From NCBI RefSeq assembly GCF_018881815.1, contig NZ_JACVPP010000001.1:1-64000 (forward strand): a DNA stretch of 64,000 nt. Reading direction: 5' to 3'. Below are positions 63,668 to 64,000 of the stretch, one piece after another (the first letter of the stretch is position 1; every line of letters begins with the position of its first letter). Made by a program: the position numbers and the translations under genes. The notes beneath the pieces were generated by a model, which saw only the letters and a list, made by a program, of their open reading frames with translations, searched no databases and had not been told where the DNA came from. This stretch comes from Polynucleobacter sp. MWH-HuK1 (GTDB lineage: Bacteria > Pseudomonadota > Gammaproteobacteria > Burkholderiales > Burkholderiaceae).

Positions 63668-64000
63668 GGATTCTTTCTTGCATTCATCTGAAGATGTAGA
63701 TCAATAAAAGCGTTTACAAAATGTTTAATGTCACCAAGTTTTGCCCTCTCCATCAACAATTCTCGCACTTGCGGGTCAACTGAATTTTCAACGATGAAGG
63801 TAATAACTGACTTCATGACTGTAATATTTCCTTCAGGAAAGCAGCACCCCAGATTACCTATCACCACTGGAATAGCACCCGATAGGCTGCCCGCAACCGG
63901 AGTACCACAGGCCATCGCTTCTACAAGCACTCTGCCATACTGCTCTTTCCAGAAGTAATCAGTATGTGACGGTAGAACTAGAACATCAAAAGATGCATAC
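63664..64000 (-). CDS. GT4 family glycosyltransferase, 5' end beyond window
   Basis: The frame is open to the right edge. It covers the donor-domain end: FDVLVLPSHTDYFWKEQYGR, then the E-x7-E motif in VLVEAMACGTPVAGSLSGAI, then PVVIGNLGCCFPEGN. About 112 residues are visible, and the start lies outside. It overlaps the GT9 gene by 4 bases and belongs to the same operon. Confidence 0.85.
   Translation of the reverse strand, partial: YASFDVLVLPSHTDYFWKEQYGRVLVEAMACGTPVAGSLSGAIPVVIGNLGCCFPEGNITVMKSVITFIVENSVDPQVRELLMERAKLGDIKHFVNAFIDLHLQMNARKNP

Overview
The window reads as a chromosomal surface-glycan and adhesin region from a Gram-negative betaproteobacterium, most likely a low-G+C freshwater Burkholderiales member such as Polynucleobacter. 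This placement is inferred from gene content and AT-rich codon use, because no search could be run. Almost every gene makes, exports or modifies cell-surface polysaccharide or a secreted repeat protein. No rRNA, tRNA, CRISPR array or intact insertion sequence was recognised.

Layout. (1) 1-11947, minus strand: a type I secretion locus. It holds a giant repeat adhesin that runs off the left edge, a 98-aa unknown protein, a HlyD-type adaptor, an ABC protein with a badly eroded nucleotide-binding domain, a TPR/glycosyltransferase-like protein and a second, smaller RTX protein. (2) 11948-12871: non-coding sequence with a Fis-like pseudogene. (3) 12872-24685, minus: a glycan cluster with a WbpM/CapD-type 4,6-dehydratase, an RffA-type sugar aminotransferase, three intact methyltransferases or methyltransferase-like proteins, a methyltransferase pseudogene broken by two frameshifts, a PglD-like acetyltransferase, a beta-propeller protein, a PhyH-type oxygenase, a dolichol-phosphate-sugar-type glycosyltransferase, WbqC and a polytopic membrane protein. 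(4) 25028-40523, plus: a tightly packed and visibly more G+C-rich operon. It starts with TviB/TviC (UDP-GalNAcA supply) and an ABC flippase, continues with a nonulosonic (sialic/legionaminic-like) acid module, then a HisF/HisH/WbpG amidination module, and ends with a sialyltransferase-like protein, an FkbM methyltransferase and a glycosyltransferase. (5) 40600-41820: a decayed second wbpM/capD copy next to an intact PglC-type initiating transferase and a WbpV-like epimerase. (6) 43853-55349, minus: a second polysaccharide cluster with a glycosyltransferase, carbamoyltransferase, MBOAT plus SGNH acylation pair, two GT4 enzymes, a methyltransferase, an AsnB-like amidotransferase and an O-antigen polymerase/ligase. 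(7) 55831-64000: Wzz, a second ligase/polymerase, a WcaJ-type initiating transferase, a GT32 protein, GT4 and GT9 enzymes and a GT4 cut by the right edge.

How it fits together. Two initiating transferases (42003-42557 and 58157-59467), two polymerase/ligase proteins and one ABC flippase imply at least two glycans. The plus-strand operon appears to build a CMP-activated nonulosonic acid from a nucleotide-GlcNAc precursor. It lacks the usual C4 aminotransferase and instead has a short-chain reductase between the NeuB-like and NeuC-like genes. This suggests a 7-hydroxy, 9-deoxy nonulosonate carrying an acetamidino group. The patchwork of composition, the strand switches and the pseudogenes at cluster borders point to repeated replacement of surface-antigen genes by horizontal transfer.
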